The notes under the pieces were generated by a model, which ran no database searches, was not told where the DNA came from, and was given only the letters and a program-made list of their open reading frames with translations. This document shows, one piece after another, positions 1 through 9,191 of a stretch of DNA of 64,000 nt. The stretch's first letter is position 1. Each line of letters begins with the position of its first letter. The DNA is from Oxalobacteraceae bacterium. Lineage in GTDB: Bacteria; Pseudomonadota; Gammaproteobacteria; Burkholderiales; Burkholderiaceae_D. Location: positions 1 to 64,000 of the forward strand of contig JAJTGC010000003.1 of the NCBI GenBank assembly GCA_021298975.1, in the 5' to 3' direction. Both the position numbers and the translations under genes were made by a program.

Positions 1-125
1 ATATTTAGGTGAGGCTTACGTGAAAGCCGGTAATCTCGACAAGGCTCGCCAGCATCTGGCGCGGCTGGAGGAGATTTGTGGCAAGGATTGTGAAGAATAT
101 CTGGATCTTGCTCGGGCACTTGCCG
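1..125 (+). repeat. Direct repeat, left copy (TPR gene 3' end)
   Basis: This stretch matches 3082-3206 in the same orientation. By eye the first 110 bases differ at 7 positions (about 94% identity) and all 7 changes are silent. Identity drops to about 90% over 124 bases. The left copy runs off the window, so its full length is unknown. The two copies bracket the P-type ATPase. Confidence 0.9.
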
Positions 126-154
126 CCCAAGAAAAACGTCAAAAGGATCGTTGA
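2..154 (+). CDS. C-terminal end of a tetratricopeptide (TPR) repeat protein, partial
   Basis: Only the last 50 codons are in the window, ending at TGA 152-154. The visible part starts YLGEAYVKAGNLDKARQHLA, which fits a TPR helix pair (G, Y and A at the usual spacing). A short segment with two cysteines and acidic residues (CGKDCEEYLDLA) and a basic tail follow. TPR proteins are protein-interaction scaffolds; the specific role cannot be read from this piece. Its end is repeated, with the same protein sequence for about 37 residues, at 3080-3226. Confidence 0.75.
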   Translation, partial: YLGEAYVKAGNLDKARQHLARLEEICGKDCEEYLDLARALAAQEKRQKDR

Positions 155-332
155 TTTTTAACGAACGGGCGGGATAGCTGATATCTCTCATCACGAATTA
201 CCAAAGAAGAGCCCGTGTTTTTCTGACCAATCAATCTCACCAGGTAATGACGGACATCTTCTCGTTTCATCAATATTACCTGATGCGCCGTTTGATTTTT
301 TCTTCTCGGCCGCCTCGGCTTGCATGCCATAG

Positions 333-3051
333 TTGAAATCAGCGAAGACGTTTTTTGGACGTCATGCCTTCAATCTCATGGCAGCGGATTCAATATGGTC
401 AGCGACCAATGCGTGGCACAGCAAGGAAAAAGACGCTGTGCTGCAGGCGCTGCAGACCACGGTACAGGGGCTGAGTGAGAACGAGGCCGCAGAGCGACTT
501 TCGAGGTTTGGCAGGAACTGCTTGCCCGCCACAAAAACGCGCAGCGCCTTGCTGCGCTTTGCCCTGCATTTTCACAATGTTCTGATTCATGTACTGCTGA
601 TTTCGGCAGTAATTACTGCATTCCTCGGGCACTGGGTGGACACCGCGGTGATTCTGGCGGTGGTGCTCGCCAATGCAGCGATTGGCTTCATTCAAGAAGG
701 TAAAGCAGAAAATGCTTTGCGGGCCATTAGCCATATGCTGGCACCTAAAGCGATCGTGGTGCGGAATGGCGAGCAGCGAACGCTCGACGGTGAGTTGCTT
801 GTTCCTGGCGACATCGTGCTGCTTGAGGCTGGTGATCGTGTGCCTGCGGATTTGCGTTTACTGGACGTACACGGGCTGGCAGTTCAGGAAGCCTTGCTTA
901 CCGGTGAATCGGTGCCGACCGAAAAGCACACCGACCCGGTAGCTGCGGATGCCCCCGTCGGAGACCGCGCCTGCCTGGCTTTTTCAGGTACCCTCGTTAC
1001 TTCTGGCCAGGCAATGGGTCTTGTAACAGGGACCGCCGCTGACACGGAAATTGGCCGTATAAGTCATTTGCTCGGGCAGGTAGAGACGCTCACCACACCG
1101 CTGGTGCGACAAATCAGCCAGTTCTCCCGCTGGCTGACCATCGTGATTCTGACGCTCGCGTTTCTTCTGCTGGTGTACGGCTATTTCGCGCAGCACCATA
1201 ACTTCGGTGAAATCATCATGGCCGTTGTTGGCCTGTCTGTAGCCGCCATACCCGAGGGCCTTCCCGCCGTACTGACCATCACGCTGGCAGTGGGCGTTCA
1301 GTCGATGGCGCGCCGGCAGCTCATTGTTCGACGTCTGCCTGCACTGGAAACCCTGGGCTCGATTTCCGTTATCTGCACCGACAAGACGGGCACCCTCACA
1401 CGCAACGAAATGATGGTTGCATCGGCCTTGACCCGACGGCGGATGTTTACCGTGACGGGTAACGGCTACGCGCCGGATGGCGCGATACAGTATGAAGGTC
1501 GCGACATTGCGCCGTCTCAGGAAAATCTGCTCACTGAGATCGCCCGTGCGGCCGTCTTGTGCAACGATGCGGTGTTGCGCAAACATCGGGGTATCTGGAT
1601 CGTCGAAGGTGATCCCATGGAGGGCGCTTTGCTCTCATTCAGTGCGAAATCAGGCCTTCATTTTCAGCAAGAACGTACACGCTGGACGCGTACAAACAGT
1701 ATTCCCTTTGATGCTATCCACTGTTTTATGGCCACATTGCATCACGGCCATCAGGGTGATGCTTTCATCTTTGTCAAAGGTGCGCCGGAAAAAATTCTTC
1801 AAATGTGCAGTCATCAGCGTGCGGCGGATGGCGGTGTCGAGCCGGTAGACCGGAATTACTGGCTGACGCGGGCCGAGTCAATTGCTGCCAGCGGCCAGCG
1901 TGTACTGGCACTGGCGATGCGCACAGCCGAGCCTTCAGACACTACCCTGCAATATGCTGATGTGAACGGCAGCCTCACACTTCTAGGTGCCATCGGCCTG
2001 ATTGATCCACCCAGAACCGAAGCGATTACTTCGGTTGCCGAATGTCAGGATGCTGGCATCGTCGTGAAAATGATTACCGGTGATCACGCGAGAACCGCTT
2101 CTGCAATTGGTCAGCAGATCGGCTTGAAAAATTATGAGAAGGTTCTGACTGGTGCTGATATTGAAAAAATGTCCGACGATGCATTGAGAGAAGCGGTCAT
2201 GACATGCGATATTTTTGCCCGCACCAGCCCCGAGCATAAGTTGCGGCTGGTGATGGCTTTGCAGTCCCGCGGCATGACGGTTGCGATGACGGGAGATGGC
2301 GTGAATGATGCGCCGGCACTCAAACGTGCAGATGTTGGTGTTGCGATGGGGCACAAGGGCAGTGAGGCAGCAAGGGAAGCCGCCGAGCTTGTGCTGGCGG
2401 ATGACAACTTCAGTTCAATCGTCGCGGCAATTCGGGAGGGAAGAGAATGCCGGCGAATCCATGACTGTGATGATCGCGCTGCTGGCAGGATTCACTTTGC
2501 CAGTGACTCCTATTCAAATCTTGTGGGTTAATCTGGTCACGGGAATCACCTTGGGACTTGCGCTGGCCTTTGAACCAACAGAAAAAAATACGATGCGCAG
2601 ACCGCCCCGCCCGTCAAATGAACTACTACTCAATGCACAACTTGTATGGCATTTGGTACTGGTATCTATTTTATTCTTAGCCGGGGTCTACGGTATCTAT
2701 TTTTATGCGATCGATCGTGGCTCCAGTATCGAACTTGCGCGTACACTATCGATGAACACTCTGGTGGTGATGGAGATTTTTCATCTATTTTTCATACGCA
2801 ATATCTATGGCACATCGCTGACCTGGAAAGCCGTTCGCGGTACACGCGTGGTCTGGCTGACTGTGGCGCTGGTGACTGGCGTACAGTTGCTTGTTACATA
2901 TTTTCCACTACTGCAAGTGGTCTTCCATACCCAAGCCGTTGGTATCGCCGATGGTTTGCTGATTATTAGCATTGGTCTTGCGCTGCTGTTGGCGGTTGAG
3001 ACGGAAAAACAATTGAGGCTGCGTTTGTTGGGAAAGGCCAGGCAAGCCTAA
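333..3051 (+). pseudogene. P2-type cation-transporting ATPase, broken by internal deletion and frameshift
   Basis: The first reading frame (333-2531) encodes a typical P-type ATPase: N-terminal cation-ATPase domain, TGES actuator loop near residue 190, PEGLP in M4 near 307, phosphorylation motif DKTGTLT with Asp about 350, and GDGVNDAP from about 654. After VAAIREGR near base 2444 the frame runs into unrelated sequence and stops at 2531. The family sequence resumes in another frame from NAGESMTVMIALL (about 2446) through the C-terminal membrane helices to 3051. The family normally has about 16 residues between these points, including the start of M5, so I infer a deletion of about 47 bases. 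No intact transporter should be made. The TTG at 333 is weak; ATG 378 is an alternative start. Family resemblance is to bacterial Ca2+/Na+-type pumps; the ion is not determined. Confidence 0.85.
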
Positions 3052-3226
3052 ACACAGTCCGGATGAATTAGGGACGCATGAATATTTAGGTGAGGCTTAT
3101 GTCAAGGCAGGAAATCTCGACAAGGCCCGCCAGCATCTGGCCCGGCTGGAGGAGATTTGTGGCAAGGATTGTGAAGAATATCTGGATCTTGCGCGTGCCA
3201 TTGCGTCGAATGGCAAGGCAAAGTAA
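3047..3226 (+). pseudogene. Remnant of a second TPR gene copy
   Basis: This frame is open only from about 3017, has no credible start, and overlaps the end of the ATPase. It reads PKH-SPDE-LGTHEYLGEAY and continues identically to the TPR end at the left edge of the window, finishing with AIASNGKAK and TAA at 3224-3226. It looks like the 3' third of a paralogue whose 5' part was lost when the ATPase segment arrived or was rearranged. Function is unlikely. Confidence 0.7.
3082..3206 (+). repeat. Direct repeat, right copy
   Basis: Partner of bases 1-125, offset by 3081. The silent nature of most differences points to two diverged coding paralogues rather than a fresh duplication. Confidence 0.9.
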
Positions 3227-3297
3227 TTTTCGCGAACGACAAAAAGATCGACGCGATGCCAGTCCATCCTGTGGCGGGCCCACTTAAAATCCTGAAT

Positions 3298-4095
3298 TTA
3301 CTTCAGGACGTCATCTGGATCTGATAAATAAATCTGGTCGAGATCCCTGCTGAATTTGCCCAGATAGCGCACGAACAAGCGCACGGGTATTCCATTTTTG
3401 AACGGAAGTACGTGTCTTTCAAGAAGATGCTGCGCTCCCGCGTCGCGCACGAGTTTAATTTTTACAAAGCTGTCGCGATTGTTTTGTTTTTCTATAATTT
3501 CTTCAATCTGGTCGTCGAAAGCAATATCTTTGATAAAAATTTTACCTTCGACGGAAATAGTCTTTTCCTCGTGATCAAGATAAATCCATACCTTGTGCGC
3601 CAGTCCCCGTTCTGCCATGAGCGCCTTTGATGGCATAACCTCAGAATCTATTTTATTTTTCTTTAGAAATTTATAAACGTTTTCAGAATCAATTTCATCG
3701 GGATAGAGAATGGAAACGGCCGTATCGTTCGTCTGACTGCGGGTTTCATCGATCATCTCAAGGACTTCATGGCTGAGCTGCGGGATATCCTCTATGGGAA
3801 ACTTTTTCGCCCTGAACACCTTGACCATAATCTGACTGATCTCGCCTATCTGCCTGTCTGGTAGTTGGATATCCGGAGAAGCGGTTCCCGTGGCGGGCCG
3901 ACGGTAGTCAAGTGAAGTTCTGGGGGTGAGGTAACTGCTGAACTTTTTCATGTCCTGCAGAATGACCCCTTTTTTCGCGAGAAAGAAATAGTGTTTAACC
4001 ATGTCGCTCTCACAAACACTGTCGTAGAAAGTGTTCAGAAATTCTTCGAATTCCGGTTTTCTGACGTACGTGCTGAGAAGTATGGAAGATGCCAT
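3298..4095 (-). CDS. Two-part protein: truncated-globin-like N-terminus plus YbjN-like C-terminus
   Basis: 265 residues, no signal peptide, AT-richer than the flanking core genes. Residues about 15-130 resemble a group 1 truncated haemoglobin by pattern: FLNTFYDSVCESDM matches the B/C region (FY..V..D), followed by a QDMKKFSSYL-like E helix and a C-terminal stretch LPDRQIGEISQIM with an IEDIPQL-type H helix. The position where the proximal (F8) histidine should sit is occupied by Ser/Pro (TASPDIQLP), so haem binding is doubtful. Residues about 140-265 look like the YbjN/type III chaperone-like fold (strands KIFIKDIAF, FVKIKLVRD, then a helix LFVRYLGKFSRDLDQ). Both assignments are my pattern matches, not search results. 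The ArsR-type gene 210 bases upstream on the same strand may control it. Confidence 0.5.
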   Translation of the reverse strand: MASSILLSTYVRKPEFEEFLNTFYDSVCESDMVKHYFFLAKKGVILQDMKKFSSYLTPRTSLDYRRPATGTASPDIQLPDRQIGEISQIMVKVFRAKKFPIEDIPQLSHEVLEMIDETRSQTNDTAVSILYPDEIDSENVYKFLKKNKIDSEVMPSKALMAERGLAHKVWIYLDHEEKTISVEGKIFIKDIAFDDQIEEIIEKQNNRDSFVKIKLVRDAGAQHLLERHVLPFKNGIPVRLFVRYLGKFSRDLDQIYLSDPDDVLK

Positions 4096-4305
4096 TTGAA
4101 TAACTTTTTAGGTGAATCAATAGACATAGTAATACTAGTGGCGAGGAATTGAAAAATCAAAGAAATTTGGCTTGGGTGATTGACAGAAAACTCCCCAAGG
4201 ACACCAGCCCAATAGTCAGTCGCACACCGGGCTCACTGAATGCCTTGAAAAACAAAATCAGCAATCTTTGCTTCATCTACAACCAGAGAGATGCTCGTTG
4301 TCGTT

Positions 4306-4644
4306 TCAGGGTGAGATTAATTCGGTGCTGGTGACAGGCACTACCCGAGTCACTTGAACCAAACCTTCGCCGTAATTTTTATTCATGAATGAAAATAAAT
4401 TTTCGAGTAGGTCATAGTTCGCGACAAACACCTTTCCGGCGGGTTCGCTGCGGCATATTACGATGTCAGTGCTTGTCATGTACTCCAGATTGACACCGAC
4501 GCTGGACTGAGACAGGCTGGTGATCTCAGCCAATTCCATCTGGCTGAGTCCCGTCTCCCCATTCGAGACGAGTGCATTCATGATGAGCAAGCGCTCTTCA
4601 AATGAAAGAGAGCCCATGAGTCTGGCGAGTTGGCGGGTTTCCAC
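4306..4644 (-). CDS. ArsR-type winged-helix transcriptional regulator
   Basis: 112 residues that follow the ArsR/SmtB pattern: LSFEERLLIMNALVSN (helix 1-2), LSQMELAEITSLSQSSVGVN (helix-turn-helix with recognition helix), then a wing (IVICRSEPAGKVFVAN) and a C-terminal helix LLENLFSFMN. No CxC or other cysteine metal site is evident; the single Cys is in the wing, so metal sensing is not indicated. It probably binds an operator as a dimer. The gene precedes the globin-like/YbjN-like gene in the same direction with a 210-base gap, so that gene, or its own promoter, is the obvious target. Confidence 0.7.
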   Translation of the reverse strand: METRQLARLMGSLSFEERLLIMNALVSNGETGLSQMELAEITSLSQSSVGVNLEYMTSTDIVICRSEPAGKVFVANYDLLENLFSFMNKNYGEGLVQVTRVVPVTSTELISP

Positions 4645-5103
4645 GGAATTTATTTATCTCGATGTGTGAATTTTCTTTACTTCGCAAAACGCCGAACAAG
4701 TCTCCGTTGTCCGACGAGTGAACCGAGCTTTCTGCTGCAGACGCCTGAAAATCTTGGGTAAGACGTTATGCCCCCAGTCACTCTGGTTGCCAGTGTGGGT
4801 AAATCAGCGCCACCGAAGCGAATCTTGCAAACAACGGTCGCCCAAAAAAACTCCCACTGCTCAACTACATCCATGTCATTGTCAAAATGAAAGGAATTGA
4901 AACAGACCACCGATTCATTAGATCCATTGATCATCGCAATGACGCACGCGCTGTGCTGCAAGAGACGGCTTGCATGTGACTGACACATCCGTGATGGAAG
5001 CATAACCAGAATCGCCGCAGATAGCCAAAAGAATTTGCAGAGATTTTTTTAGCGAGCAAAGCACACAAATACTCTCAAATGCGCAGCAAAGTTCAGTAAA
5101 AAT
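4645..5103. other. 459-base stretch without a supported gene
   Basis: Open frames exist on both strands (4677-5003 minus, 4718-4900 plus) but neither has a family resemblance, a good ribosome site or coding-like composition. It may be a decayed gene. The promoter of the ArsR-type gene should lie at its left end, but I see no clear boxes. Confidence 0.5.
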
Positions 5104-5871
5104 TTACGAGTTTATTAACCTCATCACGATCGGGTTCGGCAATGTGCCAATGATGATTTCATTCGACCTTGCCCCTTTCTTCAGTTCGATGTTTCCGGAG
5201 AGGCGGGTGCTAATTCCTGCCGCAGTGATATCCATGAAAGCCCCAAATTTGTTGCCATCCTTGTCCATAATCACGCAAAAATTATAGCCCTCTTGAATTG
5301 CTTTGAAATCGTCGTCGTTCTTGTAAATCGCGCTGTTATGACAAAATTCGAAAAGTCCTTTTTTCCCTTCAAGGGGCATCAGCGATAAAAAACTTTCTGT
5401 ATAAGAGATCACGGTACCGGGATTTTTTTCAGATACTTTGGTCGCCTTCGTGAAGGAGACGGTTTCACCCACATCCATAGTCTCGGGGTGATCTTGAATA
5501 TATTCCGTGGTCGTCATCTCGCCATCTTCGGCATTCGCCGTATAGATTTCTTTCAGCGATACGGGATCAATATACGAAACTTCCTGAAAAGTCATATCAG
5601 CGTCACCGATGGTGAGTGCTCCGGTCTGCAGAACTTTCAGAAAAGTTTTTCCCTTGAATCTGGCTAAGACCGCTGGTTTACTTTCACTTCTGAGCAACAT
5701 AGTGGTTGGCGTACCTGAGTCGTCAAGTACATCGCCTGAAAAAGAGAAAACCACGCCGCTTTTATAGCCGTTGGCCATTGCGGCATCGCTGTATTTACCC
5801 ACGGGCAGACTCTGAGCAAAGATCTGGGAACAGAGCATAAGGAGCAAAAGCGTCATAATTTTTTTCATCAT
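5104..5871 (-). CDS. Secreted protein of unknown family
   Basis: 255 residues with a clear Sec signal peptide: MMKK, a leucine-rich core (MTLLLLMLC) and cleavage after FAQ near residue 20. The mature part is rich in beta-forming and polar residues and in Asp/Glu/Thr, with no membrane helix. Two cysteines near FCHNSAIYK and FCVIMDKDG could form a disulphide. The repeated theme of strand, turn with DG or GN, strand suggests a beta-sandwich or barrel-like exported protein. I do not recognise the family. AT-rich composition and position beside a broken integrase suggest it belongs to the acquired segment. Confidence 0.65.
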   Translation of the reverse strand: MMKKIMTLLLLMLCSQIFAQSLPVGKYSDAAMANGYKSGVVFSFSGDVLDDSGTPTTMLLRSESKPAVLARFKGKTFLKVLQTGALTIGDADMTFQEVSYIDPVSLKEIYTANAEDGEMTTTEYIQDHPETMDVGETVSFTKATKVSEKNPGTVISYTESFLSLMPLEGKKGLFEFCHNSAIYKNDDDFKAIQEGYNFCVIMDKDGNKFGAFMDITAAGISTRLSGNIELKKGARSNEIIIGTLPNPIVMRLINS

Positions 5872-6011
5872 GGCCTCATCTGTTGAAATTAATTTTGGAG
5901 TCTCGATTATTCACTGATACGAGTAAATTTTCTCAGGTTATCTATTCAGGTCGTGTCAGCTGGTCGTTTTTGTAAAAACCTGATTCTCTGATACTTCCGT
6001 TCGGCCAGTAT

Positions 6012-6045
6012 TGACCTTCCCCCCGGAAAGTGGACCCCATAACGA
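6012..6045. mobile_element. Possible insertion-sequence end remnant
   Basis: The bases TGACCTTCCCCCCGGAAAGT starting at 6012, followed by GGACCCC, resemble terminal inverted repeats of IS3-family elements (TGACC..CCCC..AAAGTGG). No transposase and no second end are present, and the integrase fragment stops only 15-50 bases away, as if an IS had truncated it and later been lost. Confidence 0.25.
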
Positions 6046-6060
6046 GATGCATAATCTTGT

Positions 6061-6339
6061 TCATGTGAGGTGTTTTGGGAAAGACAGCCGGATCAAGTCG
6101 GCCTCTGCGCTTTTCATAAGCGGTGTGACTTCGGCCATGAACCTTGCCACCAGATCGCCGAGCGTGGCGCGTTCATCCAGCCTTAGTGAAACGAATTTAC
6201 CTTGATCTATCTGGGCCTCGACCTGCCTTGCCCATCGCTCTGCGTCTTGCCCAGTATTGAATGACTTACTGACGGGAACTTGTCCCTGTCGCTGAATACG
6301 AGCCTGCCATTTGCCGTTTCTGTTTCTGAAGGTTGCCAT
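6061..6339 (-). pseudogene. Truncated tyrosine-type site-specific integrase, N-terminal fragment
   Basis: 92 residues starting MATFRNRNGKWQARIQRQGQ, the usual start of phage and island integrases with an AP2-like arm-type DNA-binding domain, followed by SFNTGQDAERWARQVEAQID and the beginning of the core-binding (SAM-like) domain (TLGDLVARFMAEVTPLMKSA). Intact members have about 330-400 residues; here the family sequence ends near residue 82, and the catalytic domain with its R-H-R-Y residues is absent. It cannot recombine DNA. It marks the edge of a former mobile element covering part of 3.2-6.3 kb. Confidence 0.8.
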
Positions 6340-6425
6340 GTGTCTGTCTTAAAAGGACAGAACTAGGCCTTTTGCGTTTTAGTGCCGCAGGCGGAGCGAA
6401 TTTACTGCCTTGGTGTGAGCACCCA

Positions 6426-6941
6426 CTACTCCACCTTCCAATGCCCCGACTTCCCACCCTGTTTCTCCATCACGCGAATATCCGACATCACCATCCCGCG
6501 GTCCACCGCTTTGCACATGTCGTAAATGGTAAGCAGCCCTACTTGCACGGCGGTGAGTGCTTCCATTTCCACACCGGTTTTGCCGTAAGTTTCGACTTGG
6601 GCGTTGCACATGATGCTGGCGTCCGCCTCTTCGATCGTGAATTCGACTGCGACACGGGTCAACGCAAGCGGGTGACATAAGGGAATCAGATCGCTGGTTC
6701 GCTTGGCTGCCATGATGGCAGCGATGCGGGCGATACCGAGTACGTCGCCTTTTTTAGCTGTGCCAGAGGTGATGATGGCCAGGGTTTGTGGCCTCATGCG
6801 GATGAGGCCGCTGGCGGTTGCGATGCGGTGCGTTTCATTTTTTGCGCCGACATCGACCATGTGCGCCTGTCCGGTGGCGTCGAAATGGGTAAGGCCGCCG
6901 TTGTCGTAGGCGGGGCTGGGGGGATTCTTGGCTGAGCTCAT
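6426..6941 (-). CDS. moaC: Cyclic pyranopterin monophosphate synthase MoaC
   Basis: 171 residues with the full MoaC pattern: [20 protein letters not shown] at the N-terminus, PLCHPLALT, and the C-terminal block [20 protein letters not shown] followed by [14 protein letters not shown]. MoaC acts after MoaA, turning 3',8-cyclo-7,8-dihydro-GTP into cyclic pyranopterin monophosphate in molybdenum-cofactor synthesis, as a cytoplasmic hexamer. It stands alone here, divergent from the BepA-like gene with about 60 bases between starts, so the promoters must overlap. Length is slightly above the usual 160 because of an N-terminal tail of about 10 residues. Confidence 0.95.
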   Translation of the reverse strand: MSSAKNPPSPAYDNGGLTHFDATGQAHMVDVGAKNETHRIATASGLIRMRPQTLAIITSGTAKKGDVLGIARIAAIMAAKRTSDLIPLCHPLALTRVAVEFTIEEADASIMCNAQVETYGKTGVEMEALTAVQVGLLTIYDMCKAVDRGMVMSDIRVMEKQGGKSGHWKVE

Positions 6942-7003
6942 GCGGAAAATATATCTAAAGAAAGGCGATGCGAACGAAAATTGGTTGCAGGTATCATAGC
7001 ACC

Positions 7004-8536
7004 ATGAAACCGTGTTCCCGTCCTCGTGGGGTCAGGCCTGTATTGCGCCTAGTGGCAGCCGCTGTGCTTGCATTTTCCGCGCCAGCGCTGCTGACCCCAT
7101 CGGTTTTGCAGGCACAGGCGTTGCCCAATCTGGGGGGTACGGACGGCGAGGAGCTGTCGCCCCTGATGGAGCGGCGACTGGGCGAACAGGTGATGAACAA
7201 CATCCGCCGCGACCGCGACTACGTGGGCGATCCCATTGTCCTCGACTATCTGAATCAGGCGGGCGGTGTCTTGCTCTCGTCCAGCCCGGAGGCGCGGGGC
7301 GATGCGGGTTATGACTTCATGTTTTTTGCGGTGCGCGATCCTTCATTGAACGCGTTTGCGCTGCCGGGCGGTTTTATTGGTGTGCACACCGGACTGATTC
7401 TGGCCTCGCAATCCGAATCCGAGCTGGCCTCCGTGCTGGCGCACGAGATTGGTCACGTATCGCAGCGGCATATCGCGCGCATGATCGGCAATCAGCGTCA
7501 GGATGCCCTGCTGCCACTGGCGGGTCTGCTGCTGGCCGTGCTGGCGGCGCGCACCAGCCCCGACTTGTCGGCGGCGGCGTTGATGGGGGGTACCGGGATG
7601 GCGGCGCAACGCCAGTTGAGCTTTGGCCGGGACGCCGAACGCGAGGCTGATCGTATTGGTCTGAACCTCTTGCGCAATTCGGGTTTCGAGGTCAATGGCA
7701 TGGTGGCTTTTTTCGGGCGACTCGAGGCTGCGGGTCGCAGTCGCAGCAGCTCGGCGCCTTCCTACTTGCGTACGCACCCACTCACCACTGAGCGTATCGC
7801 CGACATCGAGGCGCGTATTCGCAATGTGCCTTATCGACAGCGCGTTGATAGTCTCGAATTTTCTCTGGTAAAGGCACGCGCGCGTATTTTGCAGGATGAC
7901 ACCGTGCAAGGATGGCGCGATGCGACGGCATTTTTTACCGAGCAGCTGCAGCAAGGTGTGCGCGGACAGGTAACGGGTGCGCGCTATGGCTTGGCGATGA
8001 TTGCCTTGCGGCAGAAGGATGCGGCACGGGCCGGGCCATTGCTTGAGGCCTTGCATGTTGATGTGGCGCGCGAGACATTGACGCCGTCATCGCCTGCCTT
8101 GCTGAGCATGGATATTGAGTATCGACTGGTGAGTGGTCGGGCTGAGCAGGCATTGGCGCTGGCGACCGAGGGACGCAATCGATTTCCATTGTCGCGTGCG
8201 CTGACGATGCAGTATGCGGAGAGTTTGCTGGCGGCGGGCAAGAAAGATGCAGCTGTCGCTTTTCTGCGCGATCAGGCCCAACTGTATCGCCAGGATGCGG
8301 GCGTACAGCGCGCGCTGGCGCGAGTGTATGCAGAGCAGGGCAAGCAGGCCTTGCAGCATCTGGCGCTGGCCGAGTATTACTTTCTGTCGGGTGCCTTGCC
8401 CTCTGCGCTGGAACAACTCAGGATTGCACGTACCTCATCCGATGCATCGTTTTACGATCAGGCGATCATTGATGCGCGCGAACGTGAATTGCAGGCGGCC
8501 TGGCAGGAGATGATGGCGCAGACCAAGAAGCGCTGA
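7004..8536 (+). CDS. bepA: BepA/YfgC-like periplasmic M48 metallopeptidase with TPR tail
   Basis: 510 residues from ATG 7004, which gives a clean Sec signal peptide ([17 protein letters not shown], cleavage near LQAQA); the in-frame upstream ATG at 6968 adds an unlikely tail. Zinc site HEIGH at about 147-151, with the third ligand Glu in [10 protein letters not shown] about 214. A hydrophobic loop follows the active site, and [14 protein letters not shown] precedes an alpha-helical TPR-like half (about 290-510). Known BepA proteins degrade or help mature outer-membrane proteins such as LptD at the BAM complex. The architecture fits that role; substrates here are inferred. Confidence 0.85.
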   Translation: MKPCSRPRGVRPVLRLVAAAVLAFSAPALLTPSVLQAQALPNLGGTDGEELSPLMERRLGEQVMNNIRRDRDYVGDPIVLDYLNQAGGVLLSSSPEARGDAGYDFMFFAVRDPSLNAFALPGGFIGVHTGLILASQSESELASVLAHEIGHVSQRHIARMIGNQRQDALLPLAGLLLAVLAARTSPDLSAAALMGGTGMAAQRQLSFGRDAEREADRIGLNLLRNSGFEVNGMVAFFGRLEAAGRSRSSSAPSYLRTHPLTTERIADIEARIRNVPYRQRVDSLEFSLVKARARILQDDTVQGWRDATAFFTEQLQQGVRGQVTGARYGLAMIALRQKDAARAGPLLEALHVDVARETLTPSSPALLSMDIEYRLVSGRAEQALALATEGRNRFPLSRALTMQYAESLLAAGKKDAAVAFLRDQAQLYRQDAGVQRALARVYAEQGKQALQHLALAEYYFLSGALPSALEQLRIARTSSDASFYDQAIIDARERELQAAWQEMMAQTKKR

Positions 8537-8594
8537 GCGCGGGGGGATCCAGCGCCTTCCGTTGCATAACAGCGGCCCACATCACGCTCTTCCG

Positions 8595-9185
8595 CTAGGT
8601 TTGCTCAGGTCTTCTGATAAATCCAAAACTCGACGCCAGCCTGTCGCTCCTCATCCAACGCACGGGTATATCCCCGGTGAGCGTACTCAGACTGAGATCA
8701 TCCGTCGGCGACGCCAGCCAGTCCAACAACTGGTCGTCATTGATGACCTTGCCTTGTCGCTTCAAAAGCGTCAGACATTGCGCGAGATCGCGATCATCCA
8801 GCATGGCGATTTGCCGGCTATTACGGAGCACCAGCTGACCTTGTTCCGTCAGGCAGACCTCATTCATATCCGTCATTAGCTTGCCATCATGCAGAACAAA
8901 CTGATGCACGGGATCGGTTCGCGCAACAAAGGGCGTGGTCTCAAGATCCACATACACACGTTGTGGCCCATTTTGAAAAAACCACGCACCGCGTTCGTCG
9001 TGCGTGTAGTTGCGATAAATGAAGGCCAGTAGCGCGGTGTGGCGAATGATGTCGCCGGGCAGGTTGGCTTGTTGCGTGGCTTCGTCGCGCATGCGGAATG
9101 CGCCGCGTGCATCCAGTGCCAGCCATCCGTAGCAGTGCGGCACGGACGGCCATTTTGCTAACGCTTGTTTGACGATCTCATCCAT
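8595..9185 (-). CDS. Conserved hypothetical protein, last gene of the ilvE cluster
   Basis: 196 residues, soluble, no signal peptide. It opens with MDEIVKQALAKWPSVPHCYGWLALDARGAF, here split for reading as a helix and a GWLALD strand, and contains TALLAFIYRNYTHDERGAWFFQNG, VYVDLETTPFVA and a C-terminal helical part. I recognise it only as the kind of short protein found beside YheT-like hydrolases in Burkholderiales and cannot name a function. Its start lies 6 bases after the hydrolase stop, so the two are almost certainly co-translated. Confidence 0.7.
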   Translation of the reverse strand: MDEIVKQALAKWPSVPHCYGWLALDARGAFRMRDEATQQANLPGDIIRHTALLAFIYRNYTHDERGAWFFQNGPQRVYVDLETTPFVARTDPVHQFVLHDGKLMTDMNEVCLTEQGQLVLRNSRQIAMLDDRDLAQCLTLLKRQGKVINDDQLLDWLASPTDDLSLSTLTGDIPVRWMRSDRLASSFGFIRRPEQT

Positions 9186-9191
9186 CGCGGG

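Noticed and set aside
139-330. 63-codon open frame on the minus strand
   Set aside because: Overlaps the TPR gene end, has no family pattern and no ribosome site.
984-1586. 200-codon minus-strand frame inside the ATPase
   Set aside because: Shadow of the ATPase reading frame; Gln/His/Arg-rich as such shadows are.
4677-5003. 108-codon open frame on the minus strand
   Set aside because: No recognisable pattern and composition unlike a coding gene; kept only as a gap description.
6340-6425. tRNA attachment site next to the integrase stub
   Set aside because: No cloverleaf could be drawn on either strand.
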